Assembly: GCA_020047815.1 (NCBI GenBank)
Contig: JAIFNG010000050.1
Coordinates: 1-58,874 of the forward strand
DNA from: Anaerolinea sp.
GTDB lineage: Bacteria; Chloroflexota; Anaerolineae; Anaerolineales; Villigracilaceae
DNA: 58,874 nt
Reading direction: 5' to 3'
Part shown: positions 41,337 through 50,987 of the stretch, piece after piece
How positions within the stretch are numbered: the stretch's first letter is position 1
Layout: each line of letters starts with the position of its first letter
Made by a program: the position numbers and the translations under genes
Notes under the pieces: generated by a model
The model's input: the letters and a program-made list of their open reading frames with translations, nothing else
What the model was told of the DNA's origin: nothing
The model's database searches: none

Positions 41337-41999
41337 ATGTCCCTTGATTTACTGCGCATAAGAGCCTTGTGTTTCGATATAGATGGAACACTAAGCAATA
41401 GTGATGACCTATACGCCCAGAAGGTCAGACGTTTTTTTCCACATTTCCTGTTCAAAAACCCCACCCGCATTGCGCACCGCTTCATTATGTGGATCGAAGC
41501 CCCCGGCAACGCATTACTCAGCCTTGCAGATACCCTTGGCGTTGACGATGAGATGATCGCCATCATCCACTGGCTATCCCGCCACCACAGATATGCGCCA
41601 GGGAAATTTCTGCTTGTCCCTGGTGTGGATGAATTGCTCAAGCAATTACATGGACATTACCCGATGGCGGTTGTCAGCGCGCGAGATGAAGATGGCACAA
41701 TGGCCTTTTTGGAACACTTCGACCTGTTGAAATATTTTGATGTGATCGTGACCGGGTTGTCAACAAAACATACCAAGCCCTATCCTGATCCCATCCTGTT
41801 TGCCGCGCAAAAAATGAATGTCCCTGCCGAAAACTGTCTGATGATTGGTGATACCACCGTGGACATTCGCGCTGGAAAATCTGCTGGTGCACAAACGGTG
41901 GGCGTGTTATGCGGGTTTGGCGAAGAGCCGGAGTTGAAAAAAATGGGCGCAGATCTGATCCTGCCGGATACATCAAAACTGTTGGATGTATTGATATAG
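41337..41999 (+). CDS. HAD-superfamily phosphatase, phosphoglycolate-phosphatase-like
   Basis: A 220-residue HAD hydrolase. Motif I is CFDIDGTLSNSDD, motif II is MAVVSARDED, motif III includes the Lys in STKHTKPYPDP, and motif IV is MIGDTTVDIRAGKSAGAQTVGVLCGFG. This combination is typical of Gph/PpaX-like phosphatases. The cap between motifs I and II is helical and carries an RRFFPHFLFKNPTRIAHRF segment. No substrate can be assigned. Confidence 0.85.
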   Translation: MSLDLLRIRALCFDIDGTLSNSDDLYAQKVRRFFPHFLFKNPTRIAHRFIMWIEAPGNALLSLADTLGVDDEMIAIIHWLSRHHRYAPGKFLLVPGVDELLKQLHGHYPMAVVSARDEDGTMAFLEHFDLLKYFDVIVTGLSTKHTKPYPDPILFAAQKMNVPAENCLMIGDTTVDIRAGKSAGAQTVGVLCGFGEEPELKKMGADLILPDTSKLLDVLI

Positions 42000-42007
42000 C
42001 CGATTAT

Positions 42008-42517
42008 TTACATGAACCGCCTTATATATTCAAGGATAAAAATTTCGCGTCGCAACCATGCGGGGGGAGTCTCCAAATTGAGCAACAAGCAATTTGCTGA
42101 AATCGCAAAATCAATATCCACCCAGACAGGTTTGAATCCCAAATCTTTTTCGTAATCATCCAGTGTTTGCATGCCAAAATCATCCCCTGCCTGGCAAAAA
42201 TAATAGTGTGAAGTCATCTTGAATACATCGAAATCTTCTTCTTGAGCAAGATCGTATTCGATGATCGCGCCCAGTTCACCGGTCAATCCGAGCAGGGACA
42301 CACCACACTCTTCAAGCAGCTCACGCGCTAACGCCTGCTCATGTATTTCACCATTTTCAACCCCGCCGCCCGGGAATTTATAATCACCGACTGCAGAGGA
42401 AAAAACCATTAGCAGATCCCGCCCCCTCAGGATGACTGCGCGCACTGCAGTGCGGTGAAAAGTTTTCCCGTGGATATTGAACCCTTTGTGGCGCTGGATT
42501 TCGGTCAGGATTTTCAT
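42008..42517 (-). CDS. NUDIX hydrolase
   Basis: A 169-residue protein with the Nudix box GGGVENGEIHEQALARELLEECGV (G-x5-E-x7-RE-x2-EE-x-G). FHRTAVRAVILRGRDLLMVFS upstream and YYFCQAGDDFG downstream are the usual strands. It hydrolyses a nucleoside-diphosphate derivative of unknown identity. It converges with the HAD gene at a distance of eight bases. ATG 42517 is preferred over GTG 42523. Confidence 0.85.
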   Translation of the reverse strand: MKILTEIQRHKGFNIHGKTFHRTAVRAVILRGRDLLMVFSSAVGDYKFPGGGVENGEIHEQALARELLEECGVSLLGLTGELGAIIEYDLAQEEDFDVFKMTSHYYFCQAGDDFGMQTLDDYEKDLGFKPVWVDIDFAISANCLLLNLETPPAWLRREIFILEYIRRFM

Positions 42518-42597
42518 TTGCACAGCCGTTGTTTAGCAGTTAAATGTTCCTGACAGGAAATTGGCATTGGGCGAATTACAATCATTTTGCTTTGAAA

Positions 42598-42638
42598 ATG
42601 CAGGCCTCCAGGTTCTTGAAAAACCTGGCGGCCTGCAT
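42598..42638 (-). terminator. Terminator of the ABC exporter operon
   Basis: ATGCAGGCC (42598-42606) and CCAGGTT (42608-42614) pair with AACCTGG (42622-42628) and GGCCTGCAT (42630-42638) with a one-base mismatch opposite 42607/42629. On the minus strand TTTTC follows. It sits 14 bases past the last stop codon of the operon. Confidence 0.85.
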
Positions 42639-42651
42639 TACGTAAAACAAT

Positions 42652-44664
42652 CTACCCTTCCAACTCTTCCTGCCTCTTGAATTGGCTCATATATAACTCG
42701 TAATAGAAACCTTTTGCATCAAGCAGTTCATTGTGCCTGCCGCGTTCGATGATCTGACCATCTTTCAGCACGAGGATCATATCTGCATTGCGGATGGTGG
42801 ACAAGCGATGCGCAATGACGAATGAGGTGCGGCTCTTAAGTAATGCATCAAACGCTTTCTGGATAAGACGCTCGGTGCGTGTGTCCACGCTGGAAGTTGC
42901 TTCATCCAAGATCAGCACACGCGGATCTGCAAGTGCGGCGCGCGCGATCGAAAGCAATTGACGTTGTCCCTGAGAAAGACCCGAACCGCGTTCGCCGAGC
43001 ACTGTTTCATACTTTTCAGGAAGACGTTCGATGAATGAATCAGCGTTGGCGAGTTTGGCGGCAGCGTAGACTTCTTCATCGGTTGCGTCAGGCCGCCCAA
43101 AGCGGATGTTATCCATAACCGATGCGCTGAACAGGAAGGTATCCTGCAGCACAATACCCACCTGCTTACGGATGGATTCGGCGGTGACATCGCGCACATC
43201 GACACCGTCAATTTTTACCGAGCCATGCGTCACATCGTAAAAGCGAGGCAATAAGTTAATAATGGTGGTCTTGCCTGCACCTGTTGGTCCCACAATGGCG
43301 ATGGTTTGCCCAGGTTCTGCGGAAAATGAAACTTCCTTCAAGACCGGTACGCCATCTTCATATTCATGGCTGACCTCATTAAATTCAACCCGGCCTTTGA
43401 TCTCGGGCATCGCTCTGGCTCCAGGTTTATCAACGACAACGGGTTTCTCATCGAGAATGGTGAAGATACGCTCTGCACCCGCTATGGCATTTTGGATGTT
43501 TGTCCAAAGCACGGCGATCTGTTGAATCGGTTGATTGAAACGCTGTACGTAGGCTAGAAATGTAATCACCAGCCCGATCGTCACCATCGTACCAAAAAGC
43601 AAATCTCCTGTCAGCAGGTACCAGCCGCCCACGCCTGTAACAATGGCAAGCCCAAGATAGGAAAGGGCTTCAAGCGTTGGACCGAGCGCGGAGGTGTAAG
43701 CCACAGCACGAACATTGGCGTCACGGTTGGCGGCGTTGACTTCCTTGAACTGCTCGATATTTTCGTCTGCGCGGTTAAAGGCTTGCACTTCGCGCACTGC
43801 TGATATGGTCTCCTGCAATTCTGCATTTACATTGCCAATTTCCTCACGACTTTTGCGGAAAGCCTTGCGTGCCTCTCCTGAAAACCAGACCGTGGCGATG
43901 AACATCAATGGAGATACTGCCAGCGAAAGCAAAGCGAACGGCAGGCTCAATGTCAGCATGTTATATGCGACCCACACCAGCAGAAGGGCACCGCTGAAAA
44001 CATTGACAAGCGCAAATGAAAATGCCTGCTCAATTGCGGATGTGTCATTTGTAATACGGCTCATCAGGTCGCCTGCTTCGTGTTCGGCATAGAAACTAAG
44101 TGAGAGAGAATGTAACTTCTCAAACACTTCAACGCGCAGGGTACGAAGTACATGTTGACCTGTCCATGCCATGGCAAAGAAGGTTGTACCTGTCAGGACT
44201 GCACCCAACACATACAATGCAATGACAATCAGGATCAAACGAAACATACCGATCACCCGCTCGTCATTTGTGGCGGTTGCAAGGTCGGGGGTTATATACC
44301 CACCAAGGTGATAGGCTTTATAGATGACCTGTCGCGAATAAGACAACGTGGACGGGTCTTCAGTTATTCCAAGCCAACAGCTGGATACTGCTTTTGGGTC
44401 AGCAGGAGACGCGGGGGAGATGGAAGCAAATGCACTGCTGCCGGCAGGGACGAGGAAACAATCTGTGGCTTGCCCCAATAATTCAGGAGAGGTTACTTGA
44501 GTCCAGGTGGCGAAAATAACAAACAGCACAGCCAGGGCAATCATGTACCAGAAGCGTCCAAAATAATTACCCAGACGAACCAGTGTTTCACCCAGATTAC
44601 GCGGCTTGATCGTTTCTTGATTGAGCGCACCACCAAAGCGGTTATGACCGCCGCCGCCCATCAT
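42652..44664 (-). CDS. ABC exporter half-transporter, catalytic partner (canonical Walker B)
   Basis: A 670-residue protein: six-helix ABC transmembrane domain with a long first extracellular loop containing two cysteines (LGQATDCFLV ... SSCWLGITED), then the NBD with Walker A GPTGAGKTT, signature LSQGQRQL, Walker B RVLILDEATSSVD and H-loop IAHRLST. The catalytic Glu and switch His are present, while the signature has the Q-Q form. This fits the TM288 half of a TM287/288-like heterodimer. Long extracellular loop and Gly-rich N-terminus (MMGGGGHNRFGG) are unusual. The partner lies just upstream. Confidence 0.93.
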   Translation of the reverse strand: MMGGGGHNRFGGALNQETIKPRNLGETLVRLGNYFGRFWYMIALAVLFVIFATWTQVTSPELLGQATDCFLVPAGSSAFASISPASPADPKAVSSCWLGITEDPSTLSYSRQVIYKAYHLGGYITPDLATATNDERVIGMFRLILIVIALYVLGAVLTGTTFFAMAWTGQHVLRTLRVEVFEKLHSLSLSFYAEHEAGDLMSRITNDTSAIEQAFSFALVNVFSGALLLVWVAYNMLTLSLPFALLSLAVSPLMFIATVWFSGEARKAFRKSREEIGNVNAELQETISAVREVQAFNRADENIEQFKEVNAANRDANVRAVAYTSALGPTLEALSYLGLAIVTGVGGWYLLTGDLLFGTMVTIGLVITFLAYVQRFNQPIQQIAVLWTNIQNAIAGAERIFTILDEKPVVVDKPGARAMPEIKGRVEFNEVSHEYEDGVPVLKEVSFSAEPGQTIAIVGPTGAGKTTIINLLPRFYDVTHGSVKIDGVDVRDVTAESIRKQVGIVLQDTFLFSASVMDNIRFGRPDATDEEVYAAAKLANADSFIERLPEKYETVLGERGSGLSQGQRQLLSIARAALADPRVLILDEATSSVDTRTERLIQKAFDALLKSRTSFVIAHRLSTIRNADMILVLKDGQIIERGRHNELLDAKGFYYELYMSQFKRQEELEG

Positions 44665-44811
44665 AGCGCACCTCTTTCGTCCTGAGCACAGGCCGGCACT
44701 TTTGCTTCTTGTGCTGCGAAGTTGAAGAACATAATTGATATAAATCCAGCACTTCGATTTCGTTCAGATAAAGAACATGTCTTCATTCTGCTCAGCGATA
44801 ATGTTGTGTCG

Positions 44812-46752
44812 TTAATTTTCATTTTCATGTACCAGTATTTGCGAGTTATAAATTTCAGCATAGATCGGTTCTTCTTCCATCAGTTGAGCATGCCTGCCTT
44901 GTGCCACGACCTGGCCTTTATCAAGCACAAGAATCTTATCGGCGTTGATCACAGTACTGATGCGCTGTGCAATGACAAAGGAAGTACGTCCCTTCATCAG
45001 TGTTTCAAGCGCGGCTTGAATGTATGACTCGGTTGTAACATCGACGCTGGATGTTGAGTCATCGAGAATGAGGATGCGCGGATCAAGCAGGAGTGCGCGT
45101 GCAATAGCCACGCGTTGTTTTTGTCCTCCACTAAGAGTAGTACCCCGTTCACCGACATGTGTATTGTAGCCTTCAGGGAATGACATAATAAAGTCATGCG
45201 CAGCGGCGGCTTTTGCGGCGGCTTGAATTTCTTCGGGAGTGGCCTCGGGTTTACCAAAGGCAATGTTCTCACTAATGGTTCCGCTGAACAAGGTTGTTTC
45301 CTGGAGTACGATACCAATTTGTGAGCGGAGCGAATCCAGTGTTACATCACGCAGATCATGACCATCGATCGTGATGCGACCTTCGTTTGGGTCATAGAAA
45401 CGAGGCAACAAATTGATGATACTGGTCTTGCCTGAACCCGTGGCGCCGAGCAAGGCAATCGTTTCACCCGGCTTTGCTTCAAATGTAACATTCTTCAAAA
45501 CAGGATCGCCGCCACCCACATAACGGAAAGTGACATTCTCGAATTTCACATCACCTTTGACCGCGGGAAGCCTGAATGCGTTGGGCTTATCCACGATATC
45601 GCTCTTGGCATCCAAAATCTCAAAGATGCGGTCAGCGGACGCAGCAGCTTGTCCCATCTGCGTGACGATCATGCCGAACATCATGATGGGAAAAAACAGG
45701 TACATCAGATAGAGAGAAAATTCCTGCCACGCGCCAATCGTCAGCGTGCCGAGGATAATTTGCTTACCGCCCACATAAAGGATCGCAGCTTGACCAAGGT
45801 TCGCGATCAAGAACACAAGCGGAAACAAAAACATGAATAAGCGATTCACTGCGATCGATTGATCCATCGAGGCATCTGCAGCGGCACGAAATTTTGCCTG
45901 CTGTTCCTTTTCGCGCGTGAACGACTTGATCACTTTAATCCCCGCCAGGTTTTCCTGCAAGACCGTATTCAGAGCCGAAAGTTTTTGCTGCACTTTCTTA
46001 AACATGGGTTGGGCCAGACTTGAAAAGACACCAAACAACACAATTGCAATCGGTAAAATCGGCATGGCTGTCCACGCGAGAGAGACATTCGACGAGAATA
46101 AAATAATGACCGTGCCAGACAGCAAAATCACAGCGCCAACAAGTTGTAATAAACCCTGTCCAATAAAAAGCCGCACCTTCTCCACATCATCCGTCGCGCG
46201 GATCATCAACTGACCTGTCTGATTTTTATCGTGATACGCGAAAGACAACTGTTGGATCTTGGCGTATAAATCATTTCGCAAATCATACGCAACAGACTGG
46301 GAATTCTTCTCCGCCCAAAACGCTTGCAGGAAGGAGAATAATCCACGCAGGAGGGCGAAACCAACAATGGCAACGAGGGCGGTGATCAACGCACGCGGCG
46401 CAATACCCAGGTCTGCTTCAAGCATGCCCTTGAGCTGATCCAGGGTCATGGCAGAATCGTAACCCAGGGATTCAAGAATCCTTGGCAGCGCTGTACTGAC
46501 AAACTGCGTGGGAATATTCTCAAGCGCAGATAAAACCTGGCTTGCCAGAAATCCGCTGGTGACCGCATCAATCACATTGCGGATCATGTGCGGCACAGCC
46601 AACTGTGAAAGCGTGGCAATAATAAGAAAGACGTATGGTAACGCGGCCTGGCGCTTATAGTGCGTTAAATATTTCATTGCACGGCCAATCCCCTTGAAAG
46701 ATGTCTTTTCACGGCGGGGTTGTGTTTTGGATTGAGTCATGGTTGCTTGCAT
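44812..46752 (-). CDS. ABC exporter half-transporter, degenerate-site partner
   Basis: A 646-residue protein with six transmembrane helices and an NBD. Walker A is GATGSGKTS and the signature is the standard LSGGQKQR. Walker B is RILILDDSTSSVD, with Asp in place of the catalytic Glu, and the switch residue is Gln (IAQRIST) in place of His. This is exactly the TM287-type, degenerate half of heterodimeric exporters such as TM287/288 and BmrCD, so it should pair with the 42652-44664 protein, giving one functional ATPase site. A 147-base gap between the two genes holds no recognised element. Confidence 0.93.
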   Translation of the reverse strand: MQATMTQSKTQPRREKTSFKGIGRAMKYLTHYKRQAALPYVFLIIATLSQLAVPHMIRNVIDAVTSGFLASQVLSALENIPTQFVSTALPRILESLGYDSAMTLDQLKGMLEADLGIAPRALITALVAIVGFALLRGLFSFLQAFWAEKNSQSVAYDLRNDLYAKIQQLSFAYHDKNQTGQLMIRATDDVEKVRLFIGQGLLQLVGAVILLSGTVIILFSSNVSLAWTAMPILPIAIVLFGVFSSLAQPMFKKVQQKLSALNTVLQENLAGIKVIKSFTREKEQQAKFRAAADASMDQSIAVNRLFMFLFPLVFLIANLGQAAILYVGGKQIILGTLTIGAWQEFSLYLMYLFFPIMMFGMIVTQMGQAAASADRIFEILDAKSDIVDKPNAFRLPAVKGDVKFENVTFRYVGGGDPVLKNVTFEAKPGETIALLGATGSGKTSIINLLPRFYDPNEGRITIDGHDLRDVTLDSLRSQIGIVLQETTLFSGTISENIAFGKPEATPEEIQAAAKAAAAHDFIMSFPEGYNTHVGERGTTLSGGQKQRVAIARALLLDPRILILDDSTSSVDVTTESYIQAALETLMKGRTSFVIAQRISTVINADKILVLDKGQVVAQGRHAQLMEEEPIYAEIYNSQILVHENEN

Positions 46753-46764
46753 AAGGTCCTTTTC

Positions 46765-47631
46765 CTAATCTCCGGTAACTGCTGATTCAACAGAGACAAC
46801 ATTAAGATCCAACAGTTCAGTGGAGCGGTTCAATAATTTGCGGAATGGCAATCCGATCAAGCGGGAGATCATCATTTGCATGGTTAATACGGTCACCATC
46901 AATCCGCTCTTCCCATCAGTGGCAGAGGAGGCAAGCCACAAGGCTTTCCCGGCTGGAACATCCGCTTCGTTACCCCACAGCATCGCGACATAGCGCAGCG
47001 GATTCATCCTTTTTTCATATCCTTTTACGGCACTAACATTGCTCAACATATCCGTCCTTACCAACCCGGGATTGAAGCCGAAAATATCCACACCGCTGTG
47101 TTTGTATTCGGCTGCAAGGGTCTTTGTAAAATTTCGCACCCATACTTTGCTTGAACTATACGCGTTCTGTAAAGCTATTGAGCCGTTGTCGCCGCGGCCC
47201 AACAGGTTGATCAACTTTCCCCTATTCTGTGTCAGAAAATAGCGCATGGCAACCGCCGAACCGTTGTAGGTACCGATGATGTTTGTGTTGATGACCTTCA
47301 AAAAGTCCATGCTTGGAATGTGGACTGTGGGGCCATACGGTGCAGATAGTCCCGCGTTATTAACCCATATATCAATTTTGCCGAACGTCTGGATGGCGTG
47401 TTGGGCAAGCGCTTCAATCTGTTGCATGTCCGATACGTCGCAAACGAAACCCTCTACCTGGTATCCGTTTGCTCGAAGCGAATCAACAGCCTGGTCCACG
47501 GTGCGGGATGTACGAGATGCAATAACCACTTTGGCGCCCGCGCCTGCGTATGTTTGCGCAATTGCGAGGCCCAGTCCGCGTGAACCTCCGGTGATAACTG
47601 CAACTTTATCTCTCAAAATTCCATTTTTCAT
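46765..47631 (-). CDS. Short-chain dehydrogenase/reductase
   Basis: A 288-residue SDR. The Rossmann motif is AVITGGSRGLGLAIAQ, NNAGLSAPYG follows, and the active site is YSSSKVWVRNFTK (Tyr-x3-Lys) with the preceding Ser region. The C-terminal ~60 residues extend beyond the classical fold. It lies 12 bases upstream of the ABC gene and 11 bases downstream of the MarR gene, so it shares their operon. The substrate could be the compound that is also sensed by MarR and exported, but this is inference. Confidence 0.88.
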   Translation of the reverse strand: MKNGILRDKVAVITGGSRGLGLAIAQTYAGAGAKVVIASRTSRTVDQAVDSLRANGYQVEGFVCDVSDMQQIEALAQHAIQTFGKIDIWVNNAGLSAPYGPTVHIPSMDFLKVINTNIIGTYNGSAVAMRYFLTQNRGKLINLLGRGDNGSIALQNAYSSSKVWVRNFTKTLAAEYKHSGVDIFGFNPGLVRTDMLSNVSAVKGYEKRMNPLRYVAMLWGNEADVPAGKALWLASSATDGKSGLMVTVLTMQMMISRLIGLPFRKLLNRSTELLDLNVVSVESAVTGD

Positions 47632-47642
47632 TCGTTTCCTTT

Positions 47643-48086
47643 TTATTTTTCATGTTTCTGTGCGGCATTAGTCAGGATATTTAATGCCTCCACCACTTTT
47701 GCCCGCTCTTCTGCATTTAATTTGGATGTGAGGTCATTCATCCAACGATAACGTTCCTCAGTACCTTGCTGGATCAGCACTTCGCCTCTGACACTTAAGG
47801 TCAGTAATTTGGCACGGCGGTCAATAGGATCTTCGGTACGCTCAAGGTACCCCGCCTGCACAAGTTTCTCCACCAGTTGACTGGCGGCAGCTGCAGTGAT
47901 ATCAAAACGGTCACTGACCTCAGACATACCGCAGGGACCCTTATGATGCAGCTGCATAAGAATGCTGAATTGCGGCATGGATAAACCCGTGCTTTTGGCA
48001 AAGTGATTCCAGCCATGCATGGAACGATGCATAAACACGTCCATCCATGCACGCAGAGATTTAGTGAATTGGGAAGAATTTGTCAT
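47643..48086 (-). CDS. MarR-family transcriptional regulator
   Basis: A 147-residue winged-helix regulator, with helical dimerisation ends and the HTH QLHHKGPCGMSEVSDRFDITAAAASQLVEKLVQAGYLERTEDPIDRRAKLLTLS including the DxR wing. MarR proteins usually repress their own operon and are released by small ligands. The first gene of the MarR-SDR-ABC-ABC operon; its own start overlaps a candidate operator half-site. No closely related family name is claimed. Confidence 0.9.
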   Translation of the reverse strand: MTNSSQFTKSLRAWMDVFMHRSMHGWNHFAKSTGLSMPQFSILMQLHHKGPCGMSEVSDRFDITAAAASQLVEKLVQAGYLERTEDPIDRRAKLLTLSVRGEVLIQQGTEERYRWMNDLTSKLNAEERAKVVEALNILTNAAQKHEK

Positions 48087-48122
48087 AGTTAAGCCTGCTT
48101 TTTAGTTAAGCAAACTTAACTA
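48086..48122. promoter_or_regulatory. Palindromic operator of the MarR operon
   Basis: TAGTTAAG (48103-48110) and CTTAACTA (48115-48122) form a perfect 8-bp inverted repeat with a CAAA spacer. A third copy of TAGTTAAG starts at 48086, overlapping the MarR start codon. Repeated half-sites directly at the promoter of a MarR gene are the typical form of an autoregulatory operator. Confidence 0.75.
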
Positions 48123-48446
48123 TATGCCTGATTTAAATTTTGGTCAAGGAAAGAAGTATTAGAGATGAGTTAGAAAATTACGGCTCAATATTTATTAACG
48201 CATGTTCATAACGGACTTGACGGCTTTTCTCGTAACAACCTACTGCCTTTTGCACGTCACCATGCCATTCAAAAATAATAAAGGATAATAAAAACAGCCA
48301 TATTTTGAAGTGGCTGTTTTTATTATCCTTTCAACAGAATCCTGTTCACCAACCCGACTCAATCAAGGCAGTGGAAAATAGAACCTGACATCATTGGGTT
48401 ACACGGGGAGCCTTGATACGCGGTTCATATTCATACCTCGCCGCTA
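48123..48446. terminator. Intergenic region with perfect 20-bp terminator hairpin (48281-48330)
   Basis: AAGGATAATAAAAACAGCCA (48281-48300) is perfectly complementary to 48311-48330 around a ten-base loop; the stem itself holds A and T tracts that serve on both strands. It lies between the end of ftsK and the MarR promoter and would insulate the two transcripts. The rest of this 324-base gap shows no gene that I can support. Confidence 0.75.
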
Positions 48447-50762
48447 TTAGATACCATCATCCTTGGGCGGCGCAGTTTGACCATAGTCCAGCACAGTTCG
48501 CATTTGCGTGGCACCTTCGGGGGGACCGACGATCTTTTTATCCTCCATGGTATCCACAATACGTGAGGCACGGGTATAGCCAATGCGTAATCTTCTTTGC
48601 AGCATTGAAACAGAGGCGCGTCCTTCTTTGCGGACAATTTCCACTGCATCATCAAAAAGCGGATCACCCTCCACTTTCTTGCCTTCATCCCATAACTCGG
48701 TTTGTTTTAGCAGACCGCTGGCTGGCACAGAATCCGCGGGAGTACCGGCAACAGCGTAAGGGCTGGCACCACCCGACTGCGCGCGCCAATATTCCACCAA
48801 TCTTTGAATTTCCTGGTCAGAGACAAAGACACCCTGTAAACGAGCGGCAGAGGGGGCGTCTGGAGCCTGATAAAGCATGTCACCACGTCCAAGCAATCTC
48901 TCAGCGCCCGGTTGGTCGAGGATAACCCGGCTGTCTGTGTTGGATGCGACAGCAAAGGCGATGCGTGCCGGGAAGTTGGCTTTGATCAAGCCTGTGACCA
49001 CGTCCACGGAGGGGCGCTGCGTGGCAAGAATTAAATGAATTCCCGTTGCCCGAGCCAATTGAGCCAAACGTGTAATGGTTTTTTCTGTTTCATCGGGCGC
49101 AATCATCATCAAGTCGGCTAATTCATCAATGATCACCACGAGATATGGCAGTTTCTTTTGTCCCTGCAATTTCATCTTGGCGTTATAGTCGACGATATTG
49201 CGCGATCCGATCTGCGCAAACAAGTGATAACGCTTGTCCATTTCCCGCGTCATCCATTGCAAAGCGCCGATCACACGGTCCATTTCAACAACCACCGGAC
49301 CGAGCAGGTGTGGGATACCATTGTAGCCGGTCAACTCCACGCGCTTGGGGTCAACCAAAACAATACGCAGATCATCGGGGGTGTTGTACAACAATAGACA
49401 GGTCAAAATGGAATTGACACATACGGACTTGCCAGAACCCGTGGTGCCGGCAATGAGCATATGGGGCATACTTTCCACGCTGGCGATGACAGGAATACCC
49501 GCTACATCGCGTCCCAAACCGAAATTCAGAGGCTTGGTGTTGCGTTTAAATGTGTCGCTTTCCAAAATATCACGCAAGGCAACCATGGCCATTTCTTCAT
49601 TCGGCACTTCAATACCAACGTAACTATGGCCTGGCACGGGAGCCTGAATGCGGATACGTGGCGCAGCCAAGGCGAGCGCAAGATCATCAGACAGGGAAGC
49701 AATTTTGCTGACGCGCACTTTGGTTCTGACTCCACCCCTGGTTTCAAGGAATAGCGGCTCCACTCCAAACTGGGTGATGGATGGTCCGCGGCTAATTGCA
49801 ACCACCTGGGCAGGTGCACCAAAGGAAGCAAGTGTTTCTTCAATTAAACGCGCGCGTTGTTGAATGAATTCCTCATTGATGGAAGGCGCATTGCCTGAGT
49901 CAAGAATGTCACCTACCTGCGGCAATGTCCAATGTATGACGGTGGGGCCACTGGTAGTGCGTGTGGGATGCAGACTATCACCAATTGGTGCAACAGGCGG
50001 CACGGCAGAGGGGTCTAGCGGAGTAAAATCCTCTGTCGAAACAGGACCTGGGTCCAGGCTGGGTTGAAGTGCAATGGGTTTTTTCAGCCATTGCCGAATC
50101 CGGTTTAAAAACGGCGCCAGCCAGAAAAAAATATCCCGCACTGGCTTATCCAATAAAACCGCAATGCCAATGGTAAACCAGGCAAGCAGGGTAACCGATA
50201 TGCCGCCGTTGCCAAATAGAAACCAGAGTGCGCGTTGGAGGCGTTCGCCAATTGCGCCGCCACCTTGTCCCACCAACGTTACGGATTCTGCAATATCCAC
50301 GTTTCCACGAGTGGCAAAGAGATGCAGAAGGGTAAGAAGCCACAAAAAGAGGATGACGCTGCCAATGGCACGCTCAGCCGAAAGCGGCGGAATACGTTCG
50401 ATTTTACGGAAGACAAGCCACAAACCAAAGAAGATCAAACCGAACGGCAGGATAAAAACACCCCAACCAAAAAGCTGCGAAATGAAGGAGATAGTCTTGT
50501 CAATAGGAGCGGAACGGTTGGTGGAGACCAGTCCCAGGAGAATGATGATCCCAACAAACGTCAGGCTGATACCTACTACGTCAAGCTTGCGTTCAGCGGA
50601 TAATTTGTCCCAAAAGGAAAGTGCAGGCGGCGGAGGCGGTTGATGCTGCTTTCCCTTTGACACGGGTTTATGCTGCGGATTTTCCTTCTTTTTTGGAGGG
50701 AGGATTTTTTCCGCAGATTTTGAACTTTTCTTGGGGGTGGTGGGTGGCTTGAGAAGGGGCAT
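48447..50762 (-). CDS. ftsK: FtsK/SpoIIIE DNA translocase
   Basis: A 771-residue protein with a basic, Pro-rich N-terminus, four or five transmembrane helices (about residues 60-215), a linker, and the motor: alpha region IARGPSITQFGVEPL-like start, Walker A AGTTGSGKSVCVN, Walker B LVVIIDELADLMM, RAKLTRAT-like LAQLARATGIHLILATQRPSVDVVTG, and the C-terminal gamma winged helix (GRASVSMLQRRLRIGYTRASRIVDTME). It pumps DNA during division. The membrane part is shorter than in E. coli and resembles SpoIIIE. Start ATG 50762. Confidence 0.93.
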   Translation of the reverse strand: MPLLKPPTTPKKSSKSAEKILPPKKKENPQHKPVSKGKQHQPPPPPALSFWDKLSAERKLDVVGISLTFVGIIILLGLVSTNRSAPIDKTISFISQLFGWGVFILPFGLIFFGLWLVFRKIERIPPLSAERAIGSVILFLWLLTLLHLFATRGNVDIAESVTLVGQGGGAIGERLQRALWFLFGNGGISVTLLAWFTIGIAVLLDKPVRDIFFWLAPFLNRIRQWLKKPIALQPSLDPGPVSTEDFTPLDPSAVPPVAPIGDSLHPTRTTSGPTVIHWTLPQVGDILDSGNAPSINEEFIQQRARLIEETLASFGAPAQVVAISRGPSITQFGVEPLFLETRGGVRTKVRVSKIASLSDDLALALAAPRIRIQAPVPGHSYVGIEVPNEEMAMVALRDILESDTFKRNTKPLNFGLGRDVAGIPVIASVESMPHMLIAGTTGSGKSVCVNSILTCLLLYNTPDDLRIVLVDPKRVELTGYNGIPHLLGPVVVEMDRVIGALQWMTREMDKRYHLFAQIGSRNIVDYNAKMKLQGQKKLPYLVVIIDELADLMMIAPDETEKTITRLAQLARATGIHLILATQRPSVDVVTGLIKANFPARIAFAVASNTDSRVILDQPGAERLLGRGDMLYQAPDAPSAARLQGVFVSDQEIQRLVEYWRAQSGGASPYAVAGTPADSVPASGLLKQTELWDEGKKVEGDPLFDDAVEIVRKEGRASVSMLQRRLRIGYTRASRIVDTMEDKKIVGPPEGATQMRTVLDYGQTAPPKDDGI

Positions 50763-50987
50763 GAATGAATAAGGCGAAGAATGAATAACAGGAAAATGGT
50801 GGTTGCGTTTTGGGGTATTCCTACGTATTTTTCGACAAACACTTAATTATTAAAAACCTCAAAAAAGATTATAGCACAAATGGTCTGTTTTCTTTAAGGT
50901 ACAATTGCAGGGCTTATTTCGAAAATGGGACTTCTGACTCAATAAACTCGTGCGATCCATTGTTGATCATTGTAAGGACTTAAAACT
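50763..50987. promoter_or_regulatory. Divergent ftsK / rnz promoter region
   Basis: This 225-base gap contains GGTACAATTGC at 50898-50908, an 11-base match to the box at the HAD gene start; TACAAT would be a -10 box giving an rnz leader of about 75 bases. No terminator is seen. A T-rich stretch around 50,840-50,880 may serve ftsK on the other strand. Confidence 0.35.

Noticed and set aside
44812..46752. Inactive ABC pseudogene because of the Walker B Asp and switch Gln
   Set aside because: These substitutions are normal in the degenerate half of heterodimeric exporters, and the partner has the canonical residues.
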